A stretch of DNA of 64,000 nt, taken from assembly GCF_014202475.1 (NCBI RefSeq), contig NZ_JACHGV010000002.1:248001-312000 (forward strand). The letters run 5' to 3'. The notes below the pieces were generated by a model. The model saw only the letters and a program-made list of their open reading frames with translations. It made no database searches and was not told where the DNA came from. The DNA comes from Streptomyces paradoxus (GTDB taxonomy: Bacteria > Actinomycetota > Actinomycetes > Streptomycetales > Streptomycetaceae). This document shows, piece after piece, positions 7,392 through 16,128 of the stretch (the first letter of the stretch is position 1; every line of letters begins with the position of its first letter). The translations under genes were made by a program, and so were the position numbers.

Positions 7392-8663
7392 GTGAGCTCG
7401 ACCAATCGCACCGTGGTCGTCACCGGTATCGGCGCAACCACACCGCTGGGTGGCGACGCAGCCTCTACCTGGGAGGGCCTGATCGCCGGACGTTCCGGCG
7501 TCAAGCCCCTGGAGCAGGAGTGGGCGGCCGACCAGGCCGTCAAGATCGCGGCCCCGGTGGCCGTGGAGCCGACCGAGGTCATCCCGAGGCCGCAGGCCCG
7601 CCGCCTGGACCGCTCGGCGCAGTTCGCGCTGGTCGCGGCCAAGGAGGCTTGGGCCGACGCCGGTTTCGAGGCCAAGGCCGGCGAGGACCCGAACATCGAC
7701 CCCGACCGGCTCGGCGCGGTCATCGCCTCCGGTATCGGCGGCGTGACGACCCTGCTCGACCAGTACGACGTGCTGAAGGAGAAGGGCGTCCGCCGCGTCT
7801 CCCCGCACACCGTGCCCATGCTGATGCCCAACAGCCCGTCGGCCAACGTCGGACTGGCCGTGGGTGCCCGCGCGGGCGTGCACACGCCGGTCTCCGCCTG
7901 CGCCTCGGGCGCCGAGGCCATCGGCTACGCCATCGAGATGATCCGCACCGGCCGTGCCGACGTGGTCGTCGCGGGTGGCACGGAGGCCGCGATCCACCCG
8001 CTGCCCATCGCCGCGTTCGGCAACATGATGGCGATGTCCAAGAACAACGACGACCCGCAGGGCGCGTCGCGCCCCTACGACACCGCCCGCGACGGCTTCG
8101 TCCTCGGTGAGGGCGCCGGTGTCGTGGTCCTGGAGTCGGCCGAGCACGCCGCGAAGCGCGGTGCCCGGGTGTACGCCGAGGCGGTCGGGCAGGGCGTCTC
8201 CGCCGACGCGCACGACATCGTGCAGCCGGAGCCGGAGGGGCGGGGCATCTCGCACGCCCTGCAGAACCTGCTGGACCGCAACGACCTGGACCCGGCGGAG
8301 ATCGTGCACGTCAACGCGCACGCGACCTCCACGCCGGCCGGGGACATCGCCGAGCTGAAGGCGCTGCGGAAGGTGTTCGGCGACGACGCGGACCACTTCG
8401 CGGTGTCCGCGACGAAGTCGATGACCGGGCATCTGCTGGGTGGTGCGGGTGGTGTGGAGACGGTGGCGACCGTGCTCGCGCTGTACCACCGGGTGGCTCC
8501 GCCGACGATCAACGTGGAGAACCTGGACCCGGAGGCGGAGGCGAATGCCGATGTCGTCCGTGGTGAGGCTCGGAAGCTGCCCGTCGAAGGACGGATCGCC
8601 GCGCTGAACGACTCGTTCGGGTTCGGTGGGCACAACGTGGTACTGGCGTTCCGGACCATCTGA
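7392..8663 (+). CDS. fabF: beta-ketoacyl-ACP synthase II FabF (primary)
   Basis: A 423-residue KAS II that carries out each chain-elongation step. The Cys-His-His site is complete: Cys170 (SACASGAEA), His310 (VNAHATST) and His347 (MTGHLLGG). The GTG start at 7392 is preceded by GGAGAAAG. Last gene of the fab operon; a strong hairpin follows 15 bp after the stop. The KAS II at 42443-43666 is a diverged second copy. Confidence 0.96.
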   Translation: MSSTNRTVVVTGIGATTPLGGDAASTWEGLIAGRSGVKPLEQEWAADQAVKIAAPVAVEPTEVIPRPQARRLDRSAQFALVAAKEAWADAGFEAKAGEDPNIDPDRLGAVIASGIGGVTTLLDQYDVLKEKGVRRVSPHTVPMLMPNSPSANVGLAVGARAGVHTPVSACASGAEAIGYAIEMIRTGRADVVVAGGTEAAIHPLPIAAFGNMMAMSKNNDDPQGASRPYDTARDGFVLGEGAGVVVLESAEHAAKRGARVYAEAVGQGVSADAHDIVQPEPEGRGISHALQNLLDRNDLDPAEIVHVNAHATSTPAGDIAELKALRKVFGDDADHFAVSATKSMTGHLLGGAGGVETVATVLALYHRVAPPTINVENLDPEAEANADVVRGEARKLPVEGRIAALNDSFGFGGHNVVLAFRTI

Positions 8664-8678
8664 TCCTGAGCGTTGTCT

Positions 8679-8707
8679 GGCCCGAACTCCCTGAGGGGGT
8701 TCGGGCC
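8679..8707 (+). terminator. terminator after fabF
   Basis: GGCCCGAACTCCC pairs with GGGGGTTCGGGCC (one G-U pair) around a TGA loop. It is a typical U-tail-poor Streptomyces terminator at the end of the fab operon. Confidence 0.75.
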
Positions 8708-8735
8708 ATTCGCCGTTTCTGTGACGTTGTGTGCC

Positions 8736-8810
8736 GGGTGCGGGCTTGTGGGGGCTGTTCGCGCCCACGCGGCGGAGCCGCACATCGAAACAGCCCCGCG
8801 CCCCTAAAAG
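8736..8810. repeat. Streptomyces intergenic repeat element
   Basis: The core GCGGCGGAGCCGCACAT is followed by CAGCCCCGCGCCCCTAAAAG and flanked by GGGGCTGTTCGCGCCCACGC; read on the minus strand it begins with AGGGGCGCGGGGCTG. I recognise this from many Streptomyces intergenic regions. It contains a GCGGC-GGA-GCCGC hairpin. It sits between the fabF terminator and the end of the convergent DUF3145 gene and may help terminate that transcript. Confidence 0.65.
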
Positions 8811-8811
8811 C

Positions 8812-9306
8812 TCATACCACCTGGTGGAGCCAGCGGACCGGGGCGCCTTCGCCTGCGTAGCGGAAGGGTTCCAGTTCGTCGTCCCAGGGCTTGCCGAGCA
8901 GCTTGTTGAGGTCGGCTTCCAGGTCCGTCTCCCCCTGGCGGCTGCGCTGGAGGGCCGCTCTGAGCCGGTCCTCGGGGATGAGGATGTCGCCGTGGATGCC
9001 GGTGACGGCGTGGTAGATGCCCAGGTCGGGGGTGCAGCTGTAGCGCTCGCCCTCGGCGGTGGCGCAGGGTTCCGCGGTGACCTCGAAGCGGAGGAGGTGC
9101 CAGCCGCGGAGCGCGGAGGCCAGCTTGGACGCCGTGCCCGCCTGGCCCTGCCAGGAGAACTCCGAGCGCCAGGTGCCCGGGGCGGCCGGCTGCCGGATCC
9201 AGTCCAGGCTGACGCGTGTGCCGAGCACCCCGGCGACGGCCCACTCGACGTGCGGGCACAGCGCGCGCGGCGCGGAGTGCACGTACAGAACTCCACGTGT
9301 CGTCAC
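8812..9306 (-). CDS. DUF3145 domain-containing protein
   Basis: A 164-residue protein that I recognise as the actinobacterial DUF3145 family, which in Streptomyces is usually encoded just after the fab operon on the opposite strand. It begins MTTRGVLYVHSAP and contains CPHVEWAVAGVLG and a conserved PGTWRSEFSWQG segment, with no signal peptide or membrane segment. No function is established to my knowledge; synteny with fatty-acid synthesis genes is the only clue. Confidence 0.85.
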   Translation of the reverse strand: MTTRGVLYVHSAPRALCPHVEWAVAGVLGTRVSLDWIRQPAAPGTWRSEFSWQGQAGTASKLASALRGWHLLRFEVTAEPCATAEGERYSCTPDLGIYHAVTGIHGDILIPEDRLRAALQRSRQGETDLEADLNKLLGKPWDDELEPFRYAGEGAPVRWLHQVV

Positions 9307-9565
9307 CGGAACCTCCGGGCAGAGCGGGACATGGTTTGAACGGGCGGAACGGCTGTGACCGGGCGGGTCACGTTGATGGCGAGGCTACCGTGCGGTGGCG
9401 CAAGGAGTGTGACGTACGGTCGGTCCAGGTGCCGGGAAACGCCTGCCATTCACCCAGGGGGACGCTTGTACGGGTGTGAGCCGTTGCACCTGATCGGCCG
9501 GGAACCCTCGTGCGTTGTTATTGGTTGGGGAGACAGGCACGGCGTGGCGAGGGGATGGACCAGGG

Positions 9566-10453
9566 ATGCGGAAGCGGGGCCGTCGTACACGGGGCGTTCT
9601 GGCCGTCGTCGCGGCAGCCGTGCTGGGGGTCGCCGGGTGTGATGCCGTGGGGGGCGATTCCGCCGCCCCGTCCGAGTCCCCGAAGCCGTCGCCGAAGCCC
9701 ACGCCCCTGTGGGATCGCAGCCCGGGTTCCGTCGCGGCCGTCGGTGACTCCATCACGCGCGGGTTCGACGCCTGTGACGTGCTGTCGGACTGTCCGGAGG
9801 CGTCCTGGGCGACCGGCGGCAGTCCCGAGGTCGACTCGCTCGCGGTGCGGCTGCTGGGGAGGGCCGGGGCCGCGCAGCGGAGCTGGAACTACGCCGTGAG
9901 CGGGGCCCGGATGGCCGATCTGCCCGGTCAGATGGCCCGGGCGGTGGGGCGCAAGCCGCAGTTGGTGACGGTGATGGTCGGGGCGAACGACGCCTGCCGG
10001 GCGACGCCCTCGGCGATGACCCCGGTCTCGGCTTTCCGTGCCGACTTCGAGGATTCCCTGCGCTCCCTGCGCAAAGCCCTGCCCAAGGCGCAGGTGTTCG
10101 TGGCGAGCGTGCCGAACCTGAAGCGGCTGTGGTCGCAGGGACGTACCAGCCCGATGGGCAAGCAGGTGTGGAAGCTGGGTATCTGCCCGTCGATGCTGGG
10201 CGACCCGGACGCCCTGGATTCTGCGGCGGCCCTGCGGCGGGACACGGTGCAGAAGCGGGTGGAGGACTACAACAAGGTCCTGAGGGAGGTCTGCGCCGAG
10301 GACAAGCGCTGCCGTTACGACGGGGGCGCGGTGTACGACTACCGCTTCGACACCGCCCAGTTGAGCCGCTGGGACTACTTCCACCCCAGCGTGAACGGAC
10401 AGGCCCGGTTGGCGGAGATCGCATACCGCACCGTCACCGCGAAGAGGCCCTGA
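9566..10453 (+). CDS. SGNH/GDSL hydrolase lipoprotein
   Basis: A 295-residue secreted esterase or lipase of the SGNH family. Block I is GDSITRG, block III is the Asn in VMVGANDAC, and block V is the Asp and His of DYFHPS. ATG at 9566 gives a twin-basic N-terminus (MRKRGRRTRG), a hydrophobic stretch and the lipobox LGVAGC, so the mature protein should be anchored through a lipidated Cys. A Pro/Ser/Lys linker follows. The longer open frame starting at 9515 would spoil the signal peptide. Substrate unknown. Confidence 0.87.
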   Translation: MRKRGRRTRGVLAVVAAAVLGVAGCDAVGGDSAAPSESPKPSPKPTPLWDRSPGSVAAVGDSITRGFDACDVLSDCPEASWATGGSPEVDSLAVRLLGRAGAAQRSWNYAVSGARMADLPGQMARAVGRKPQLVTVMVGANDACRATPSAMTPVSAFRADFEDSLRSLRKALPKAQVFVASVPNLKRLWSQGRTSPMGKQVWKLGICPSMLGDPDALDSAAALRRDTVQKRVEDYNKVLREVCAEDKRCRYDGGAVYDYRFDTAQLSRWDYFHPSVNGQARLAEIAYRTVTAKRP

Positions 10454-10480
10454 CCCGGACTCTGACTTAGAGTTCCGCAC

Positions 10481-11452
10481 ATGAACGAACTCTTCGGAAC
10501 ACTTTCCGACGGGACCCCGGTGCACCGCTGGACCCTGGAACGGGCCGGCGTCCGGGTGCGGGTCCTGTCGTACGGCGGGATCGTGCAGTCCGTGGAGGTG
10601 CCGGACCGGGAGGGCCGGGCCGGAAACGTGGTGCTGGGGTTCCCGGACTTCGACGGGTACCTGGCCCACCCGGAGCCGTACCTGGGTGCCCTGGTCGGGC
10701 GGTACGCCAACCGGATCGCCGGTGGCCGTTTCGCCCTGGACGGGCGGACGTACGCGCTGGAACCGAACAACGGACCGAACTCGCTGCACGGCGGGGTTCG
10801 CGGCTTCGACAAGCGCATGTGGGAGGCGGAGCCCGTGGAGCACGGGGTGCGGCTGACGCGGATCAGCCCGCACGGCGAGGAGGGCTTCCCGGGGCGGCTG
10901 GAGGTCTCGGCGACGTACACGCTCGACGAGAGCGGTGCGCTGCGGATCGCGTACGAGGCGGTGACGGACGCGCCGACCGTGGTGAACCTGACCAACCACA
11001 GCTACTTCAACCTGGCCGGTTCCGGTGACGCGGGCGGCCACGAGCTGTGGCTGGCCGCCTCCCGGTACACGCCGGTCGACGCGGACCTGATTCCCGCCGG
11101 CGCTCCGGAGGAGGTGGCCGGAACGCGCTTCGACTTCCGCGAGGCCCGCAAGACCGGCTCCGGCTACGACCACAACTTCGTACTCGACAAGGGTGTGACG
11201 GACACTGCGGTGGAGGTCGCCGAGCTGCACGACCCGGCGTCCGGGCGGGTGCTGACGGTGGCGACCACCGAGCCGGGCCTCCAGCTGTACACCGCCGACC
11301 ACCTGCGAGAGCCCTTCGCGCCCGGCGACGGCATCGCGCTGGAGACCCAGCACTTCCCCGACTCGCCGAACCGGCCGGAGTTCCCGACGACGGTGCTGCG
11401 GCCGGGCGGTGTGTTCCGCTCGGAGACGGTGTACGGGTTCGGCACCCGCTGA
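10481..11452 (+). CDS. galM: aldose 1-epimerase, cytosolic
   Basis: A 323-residue mutarotase that interconverts alpha and beta anomers of free sugars. It has the catalytic His in VVNLTNHSYFNLAG and the general base Glu in [11 protein letters not shown], plus the N-G-x-x-S-L-H-G-G substrate loop. There is no signal peptide. TAGAGT (10468-10473) is 7 nt before the ATG, pointing to a leaderless transcript. A second, Tat-exported homologue lies at 32870-34018 and keeps the same motifs. Confidence 0.92.
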   Translation: MNELFGTLSDGTPVHRWTLERAGVRVRVLSYGGIVQSVEVPDREGRAGNVVLGFPDFDGYLAHPEPYLGALVGRYANRIAGGRFALDGRTYALEPNNGPNSLHGGVRGFDKRMWEAEPVEHGVRLTRISPHGEEGFPGRLEVSATYTLDESGALRIAYEAVTDAPTVVNLTNHSYFNLAGSGDAGGHELWLAASRYTPVDADLIPAGAPEEVAGTRFDFREARKTGSGYDHNFVLDKGVTDTAVEVAELHDPASGRVLTVATTEPGLQLYTADHLREPFAPGDGIALETQHFPDSPNRPEFPTTVLRPGGVFRSETVYGFGTR

Positions 11453-11475
11453 AGAAGCCCCGTGACGGGACCGGT

Positions 11476-11509
11476 GCCCCGGTCCGGAGGTCAGGTCCCG
11501 GACCGGGGC
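11476..11509. terminator. bidirectional terminator between galM and the GH3 gene
   Basis: GCCCCGGTCCGG and CCGGACCGGGGC form a perfect 12-bp stem around a 10-nt loop in the gap between two convergent genes. Confidence 0.8.
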
Positions 11510-11534
11510 CGCTGCTGGGGGAACTTGTCCCGGA

Positions 11535-13976
11535 TCAGACGTTAATCGTCGCGGTGATCCTGCGGTCCGTGATCGAGCGTCCGACCTGGATCTCGTACGA
11601 ACCCTTCACAAACGACCACGAGCCGGTCGCTTCGTCCCAGATCTCGAAGGCACGGCGTGGCAGTTCGACCGTCGCCTCGGCGCCGGCGCCCGGTGCGGCC
11701 TCGACGCTCGCGAAGCCGGCCAGCCAGCGTGCCGGGCGGGTGGCGTCGGGGTCGGCCGGGGCGAGGTAGAGCTGGACGACCTCGCGGCCGGGGCGGTCGC
11801 CGGTATTGCGGAGGCGGACCTTGGCGGTGATCCCCCCGGCGGTCTCGGCCACTTCGACGGAGTCATAGGTCCAGTCGGTGTAGCCGAGGCCGTGCCCGAA
11901 GGGGTAGGCGGGGCTGCGGCCGTGCTTCTCCCAGGCGCGGTAGCCGATGAAGACACCCTCGTCGTAGGGGAGTTCGCCGTTCTCCGGGACGACCTGGGTG
12001 ACCGGGGCGTCGGTGAGGGTGCCCCAGGTGGTGGGCAGGCGCCCGCCGGGCTCGTGAGCGCCGGTGAGGACGTCCGCGAGGGCCGCGCCGCCCTCCTGGC
12101 CGGGGAACCAGGACAGGAGCACGGCGGCGACGTCGTCGCGCCAGGGCAGTTCGACCGGGGAGCCGGAGTTGACGACCACGACGGTGTTGGGGTTGGCGGC
12201 GGCCACGGCGCGGACCAGGTCGTCCTGGCGGCCGGGCAGGCGCAGGTCCCTGCGGTCGAAGCCCTCGGACTCCACGCGGTCGGTGGTGGCGACCACGACG
12301 ACGGCCGTGTCGGCGGCCCGGGCGGCAGCGGCGGCTTCGGCGATGAGCTCGTCGGGATCGCGCTGCGGGTCCTGGTGGGCGAGGGTGAAGCCGATGACCC
12401 GCATGGGGTGGTCGCCGAGCGGCGGGACCACGTAGGTGAGGGAGACCTCGACCGGTTCGCCCGCGGTGAGGTCGGGCCGGGCATGGGGCACCGGGGCGCC
12501 GAAGAAGGCCGCGAAGGGGTCGCCGTCCTCAGCGGGGCGCTGGACGTCGTCGAAGTACGTGGTGCCGGCGACGGTCAGCTTGAAGGGGCCGAGGCCCTTG
12601 AACCCGAAGGTGTGCGTGCCGCTCTCGCGCGGGGTGAAGGTGCCGGTCAGTTCGACACTGTGCAGGGTGTCGTGGGTGACGCCGTCGGGCAGGTCGTTGC
12701 CCATCCACTGGATGTGGCCGCTGGGCGCCGAGCGCGTGCCGATGACCCGGCCGGCCGCGTCCCGGCAGACGGCGCGCAGTTCGAAGCCCTGGTCCGCGAC
12801 GGGGAGTTCGGTGTTCGGGTCGGCGCCGAGGGCGTAGGTGAGGGTGCCGTCGGGGAGGGCGGCGGTGAGACCGTCGAGCGGGGAGGTGACCCGGGCGGGG
12901 AAGACGGTGGCGGAACCGCCGCCGAGGACGCGGGCGTCGCGGGCGGCGGCGCCGATCAGCGCGACCCTGCCGGGCCGCAGCGGCAGCGCGCCGTTCTCGT
13001 TGCGGACCAGGACGAAGGAGCGGCGGGCGATCTCGCGGGCGAGCGCCTCGCCGTCGACGGTGGCGGGCGGGTCGGTGACGACCGGTTCGGCCCCGTCGAG
13101 GATGCCGACCCGGGCGGCGAGGCGCAGCACGCGGCGGACGGCCTCGTCCACCAGGGCCTCGTCGGCCTCGCCGTCGCGCACGGCCCGGGCGAGGGCCTCG
13201 CCGAAGACGGTGCCGGGGCCGGGCATGGCGATGTCGAGGCCGCCGGTGAGGGCGCCGGTGGTGGAGCGGGCGGCGGTCCAGTCGGAGACGTTGGCGCCGT
13301 CGAAGCCCCATTCGCCGCGCAGGACTTCGTTGACCAGGTAGTGGTGCTCGGTCATGGTCGGGCCGTTGACGGAGTTGTAGGCGGTCATGATGCCCCAGGG
13401 GTGGGCGTTCTCGACGATCGCCTCGAAGGGGGCCAGGTACAGCTCGCGCAGGGCGCGTTCGCCGACGAGGTTGTTCACGGTGAGGCGGTCGGTCTCGGCG
13501 TCGTTGGCGACGAAGTGCTTGACGGTGGTGCCGACGCCGCCGGACTGGACGCCGCGGACGTAGCCGGTGCCGATCCGCCCGGTGAGGTACGGGTCCTCGC
13601 TGTAGGCCTCGAAGTGGCGGCCGCCGAGCGGGGAGCGGTGCAGGTTGACCGTGGGGGCGAGCAGGACGTGCACGCCTTTGCGGCGGGCCTCCTGGGCCAG
13701 CAGCACACCGGCCCGGTGCGCGAGGCCGGGGTCCCAGGTGGCGGCGAGGGCGGTCGGTGAGGGCAGGGCGACGGACGGGTCGTCGGCGCTCCAGTGCACT
13801 CCGCGGACGCCGATCGGACCGTCGGACATGACCAGTGAGGCCAGTCCGGCCTCCGGCAGCGCGGGCAGGCTCCACATGTCCTGGCCGGCCAGCAGCCGCG
13901 CCTTGGCGTCCAGGTCGAGCTTGCCGAGAGCGGCCTCGACCGCCGCCTCGCGCCGTACCTCTGCTGTCTCCGCCAC
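11535..13976 (-). CDS. glycoside hydrolase family 3 beta-glucosidase with PA14 insert
   Basis: An 813-residue beta-glycosidase. The GH3 N-terminal barrel contains KHFVANDAETDR and the nucleophile Asp232 in GANVSDWTA. The C-terminal alpha/beta sandwich (about 330-650) is interrupted near residues 385-530 by a PA14-type carbohydrate-binding domain (ESGTHTFGFKGLGPFKLTV). A fibronectin III-like domain ends the protein. There is no signal peptide, so it should act on imported oligosaccharides. GTG at 13976 sits behind GGAGGTG; the open frame continues 41 codons upstream without homology. It is divergent from a TetR gene that probably controls it. Confidence 0.92.
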   Translation of the reverse strand: MAETAEVRREAAVEAALGKLDLDAKARLLAGQDMWSLPALPEAGLASLVMSDGPIGVRGVHWSADDPSVALPSPTALAATWDPGLAHRAGVLLAQEARRKGVHVLLAPTVNLHRSPLGGRHFEAYSEDPYLTGRIGTGYVRGVQSGGVGTTVKHFVANDAETDRLTVNNLVGERALRELYLAPFEAIVENAHPWGIMTAYNSVNGPTMTEHHYLVNEVLRGEWGFDGANVSDWTAARSTTGALTGGLDIAMPGPGTVFGEALARAVRDGEADEALVDEAVRRVLRLAARVGILDGAEPVVTDPPATVDGEALAREIARRSFVLVRNENGALPLRPGRVALIGAAARDARVLGGGSATVFPARVTSPLDGLTAALPDGTLTYALGADPNTELPVADQGFELRAVCRDAAGRVIGTRSAPSGHIQWMGNDLPDGVTHDTLHSVELTGTFTPRESGTHTFGFKGLGPFKLTVAGTTYFDDVQRPAEDGDPFAAFFGAPVPHARPDLTAGEPVEVSLTYVVPPLGDHPMRVIGFTLAHQDPQRDPDELIAEAAAAARAADTAVVVVATTDRVESEGFDRRDLRLPGRQDDLVRAVAAANPNTVVVVNSGSPVELPWRDDVAAVLLSWFPGQEGGAALADVLTGAHEPGGRLPTTWGTLTDAPVTQVVPENGELPYDEGVFIGYRAWEKHGRSPAYPFGHGLGYTDWTYDSVEVAETAGGITAKVRLRNTGDRPGREVVQLYLAPADPDATRPARWLAGFASVEAAPGAGAEATVELPRRAFEIWDEATGSWSFVKGSYEIQVGRSITDRRITATINV

Positions 13977-14097
13977 GTCGGCACCTCCACGTCGAAAGCC
14001 GCTGGATGTCACCATCGTGCACGGGTTGCCTGTGAGGTGGTAGGTTTCGTTACCTTCTCGTGATAACCGACGGTTCGGCATGTCGTACGGTGACGCC

Positions 14098-14661
14098 ATG
14101 ACGGCCAGGACGAGGAGTGAGGAACGGCGCGCGGAGATCGTGCGGGCCGCTCTGGAGGTGATCGCCGAGCGTGGTTACCGGGGGGCGAGCCTGGCCGCGG
14201 TCGCCGAACGGGTCGGCCTCACCCAGCAGGGGCTGCTGCACCACTTCCCGACGAAGGAGGCACTGCTGGTGGCGGTGCTCCAGGAGCGGGACCGCTGGGA
14301 CGCGCTGCCCGCGGGCCGGCTGCGCCTGGACCTGCTGGCCTCGCTGGTCGAGTACAACGCCATGCGGCCCGCCATCGTCCAGACCTTCTCGGCGCTGCTC
14401 GGCGAGAGCGTGACGGAGGAGCACCCGGCCCGGGCGTACTTCACGGAGCGCTACGCCGGGGTGCGGGCCGGCATGGCCGGGGTGCTGCGCGCCGAGTACG
14501 GCGACCGGCTGCCGAGCGGCCTCACCCCCGAGCGGGCCGCACCGCTCCTCGTGGCGGTCCTGGACGGGCTGCAGTACCAGTGGCTGCTGGACCCGGAGTC
14601 GGTCGACATGGCGTCGGCGTTCCGGGACTTCCTGACGCTGCTCGGCGAGAGCGACGGCTGA
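14098..14661 (+). CDS. TetR family transcriptional regulator
   Basis: A 187-residue regulator. The N-terminal helix-turn-helix is at about residues 10-55 (GASLAAVAERVGLTQQGLLHHF); the C-terminal half is an all-helical ligand domain. It is divergent from the GH3 glucosidase gene with a 121-bp gap, which implies control of that gene. TACGGT (14086-14091) lies 6 nt before ATG 14098, so a leaderless start there is preferred over the ATG at 14080. The near-palindrome GGTAGGTTTCGTTACC (14039-14054) in the gap is a possible operator. Confidence 0.86.
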   Translation: MTARTRSEERRAEIVRAALEVIAERGYRGASLAAVAERVGLTQQGLLHHFPTKEALLVAVLQERDRWDALPAGRLRLDLLASLVEYNAMRPAIVQTFSALLGESVTEEHPARAYFTERYAGVRAGMAGVLRAEYGDRLPSGLTPERAAPLLVAVLDGLQYQWLLDPESVDMASAFRDFLTLLGESDG

Positions 14662-14662
14662 A

Positions 14663-15049
14663 CTAGCGCGCGGGTACGGCGGCCACGACCTCCACCTCGA
14701 CGAGGGCCCCCGGGCGGAAGAGCCGGGACGCCTCGAAGGTCATGCTGGTCGGCGGGGTCCCGGTGAGGAACTGCCGCCGCACGGCCCCGTATTCGTCCAG
14801 CGCGGAGATGTCGGTCAGGTACGTGCGGATGTTGACCACGTCGGCCAGGGTCGCCCCGTGCGCCTCCAGCAGCGCGGTGAGCGTCTCGAAGACGCCCCGG
14901 GTCTGCTCGGCGAGCGTGGCGCCCTCCGCGATCTGCCCGGACACGAACAACAGGGCGCTGCCGTCGGCCTGTTCGATGCGGGCGACCTGGGAGTAGTAGG
15001 GGCTCAGGGGCTGGGGCGCGGAGGCGGGGTTGTCCACGGTGATCTGCAT
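14663..15049 (-). CDS. RidA/YjgF/YER057c family protein
   Basis: A 128-residue trimeric imine/enamine deaminase family protein. It has the family's LLFVSGQIAEG, VVNIRTYLTDI, and a PPTSMTFEASRLFRPGALVEVEVVA end. The catalytic Arg that defines true RidA is expected in the position near R-L-F-R-P; the equivalent motif in RidA is A-R-x-x-L-P, so this is probably an Rid subgroup other than RidA itself. It is divergent from a LysR gene 59 bp away. Confidence 0.82.
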   Translation of the reverse strand: MQITVDNPASAPQPLSPYYSQVARIEQADGSALLFVSGQIAEGATLAEQTRGVFETLTALLEAHGATLADVVNIRTYLTDISALDEYGAVRRQFLTGTPPTSMTFEASRLFRPGALVEVEVVAAVPAR

Positions 15050-15108
15050 GCCGTCGACGCTAAGCGGGGCTGCGGAGATGCGACAAGCGAATGTCTAGCA
15101 TGGCCGCC

Positions 15109-16038
15109 ATGCCGAATACGCATGATGCCGGGGCCGAGGTCTCCACCGTCTGGCTGCGGGTCTTCCTGGAGGTCGCCCGGCACGGCTCGTTCACGGTGGC
15201 GGCGCGGACGCTCGGCTGGACGCAGTCCGCGGTGTCCCGGCAGATCGCCTCGCTGGAGGCGGCGCTGGACGGCGGCCCGCTCTTCGACCGGCTGCCGCGC
15301 GGAGTGGCGCTGACGGAGGCGGGGCGGCTGCTGGTGCCGCACGCCGAGACGGTCGCCGCCGCGCTGCACGACGCCCGCCGTGAACTCGGCGCCCTGCGCG
15401 AGGCGGCCGGCGGGCGGCTCCGGTTCGGCGCGTTCGCCACCGCCGACGCGGCCCTGGTGCCGCACGCCCTGGCCCTCTTCCGCGCCCGCCGGCCCCGGGT
15501 CCGGGTCACGCGCGAGGAGGGCCTCACCCCCGCCCTGCTGGACCAGCTGACGGCCGGTCACCTGGACCTCGCGGTCGTCTCGACGACGGGCCGCGCACCA
15601 CTGGAGTCGTACGAGCTCCACCACCTCCTCGACGAGCCGCTGTACGTCGCCGTCCCGGACGGCCACCCCCTCGCGGCCCACGAGGGGCCGGTGCCGCTCG
15701 GACATTTCGCGGACGCCGACTGGATCTCCGGCAGCGCGCGCCCCGAGGGCACCCTCCTGGACGCGGCCCTGCGCCAGGGTTTCCGGCCGCGGGTCGCCCA
15801 TGTCGTCGGCGAGTGGACCGCCAAGCAGGGCTACGTCGCCGCCGGGCTCGGCGTGACCCTCGTCCCGGCGCTCGCGGCGGAGTCCGTACGCCCGGACATC
15901 ACGCTGCTGCGGGTACGCGACGAGGGCGCCCCGGCCCGGGCGGTGTACGCGGCGACGGTGCGCGGCCGGTCCCTGACCCCCGCGGCCTCGGCCTTCCTGG
16001 ACGCCGTGCGGGAGGCGACGGCGAAGATCCCCGCCTGA
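15109..16038 (+). CDS. LysR family transcriptional regulator
   Basis: A 309-residue regulator. The N-terminal winged helix (RVFLEVARHGSFTVAARTLGWTQSAVSRQIASLE) is followed by a periplasmic-binding-like effector domain from about residue 95. TAGCAT (15096-15101) ends 7 nt before ATG 15109, so a leaderless start there is preferred to the ATGs at 15091 and 15100. The divergent RidA-like gene is the obvious target; LysR proteins usually bind within the shared gap, here 59 bp. Effector unknown. Confidence 0.87.
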   Translation: MPNTHDAGAEVSTVWLRVFLEVARHGSFTVAARTLGWTQSAVSRQIASLEAALDGGPLFDRLPRGVALTEAGRLLVPHAETVAAALHDARRELGALREAAGGRLRFGAFATADAALVPHALALFRARRPRVRVTREEGLTPALLDQLTAGHLDLAVVSTTGRAPLESYELHHLLDEPLYVAVPDGHPLAAHEGPVPLGHFADADWISGSARPEGTLLDAALRQGFRPRVAHVVGEWTAKQGYVAAGLGVTLVPALAAESVRPDITLLRVRDEGAPARAVYAATVRGRSLTPAASAFLDAVREATAKIPA

Positions 16039-16128
16039 GCCCCGCCCATGGCGTGGACCACGCCCGGCACGCGATACTGCGGTCCGTCCGGCACCGACCC
16101 CCCACCGCGACGGAAGGCCCCAACCCCC

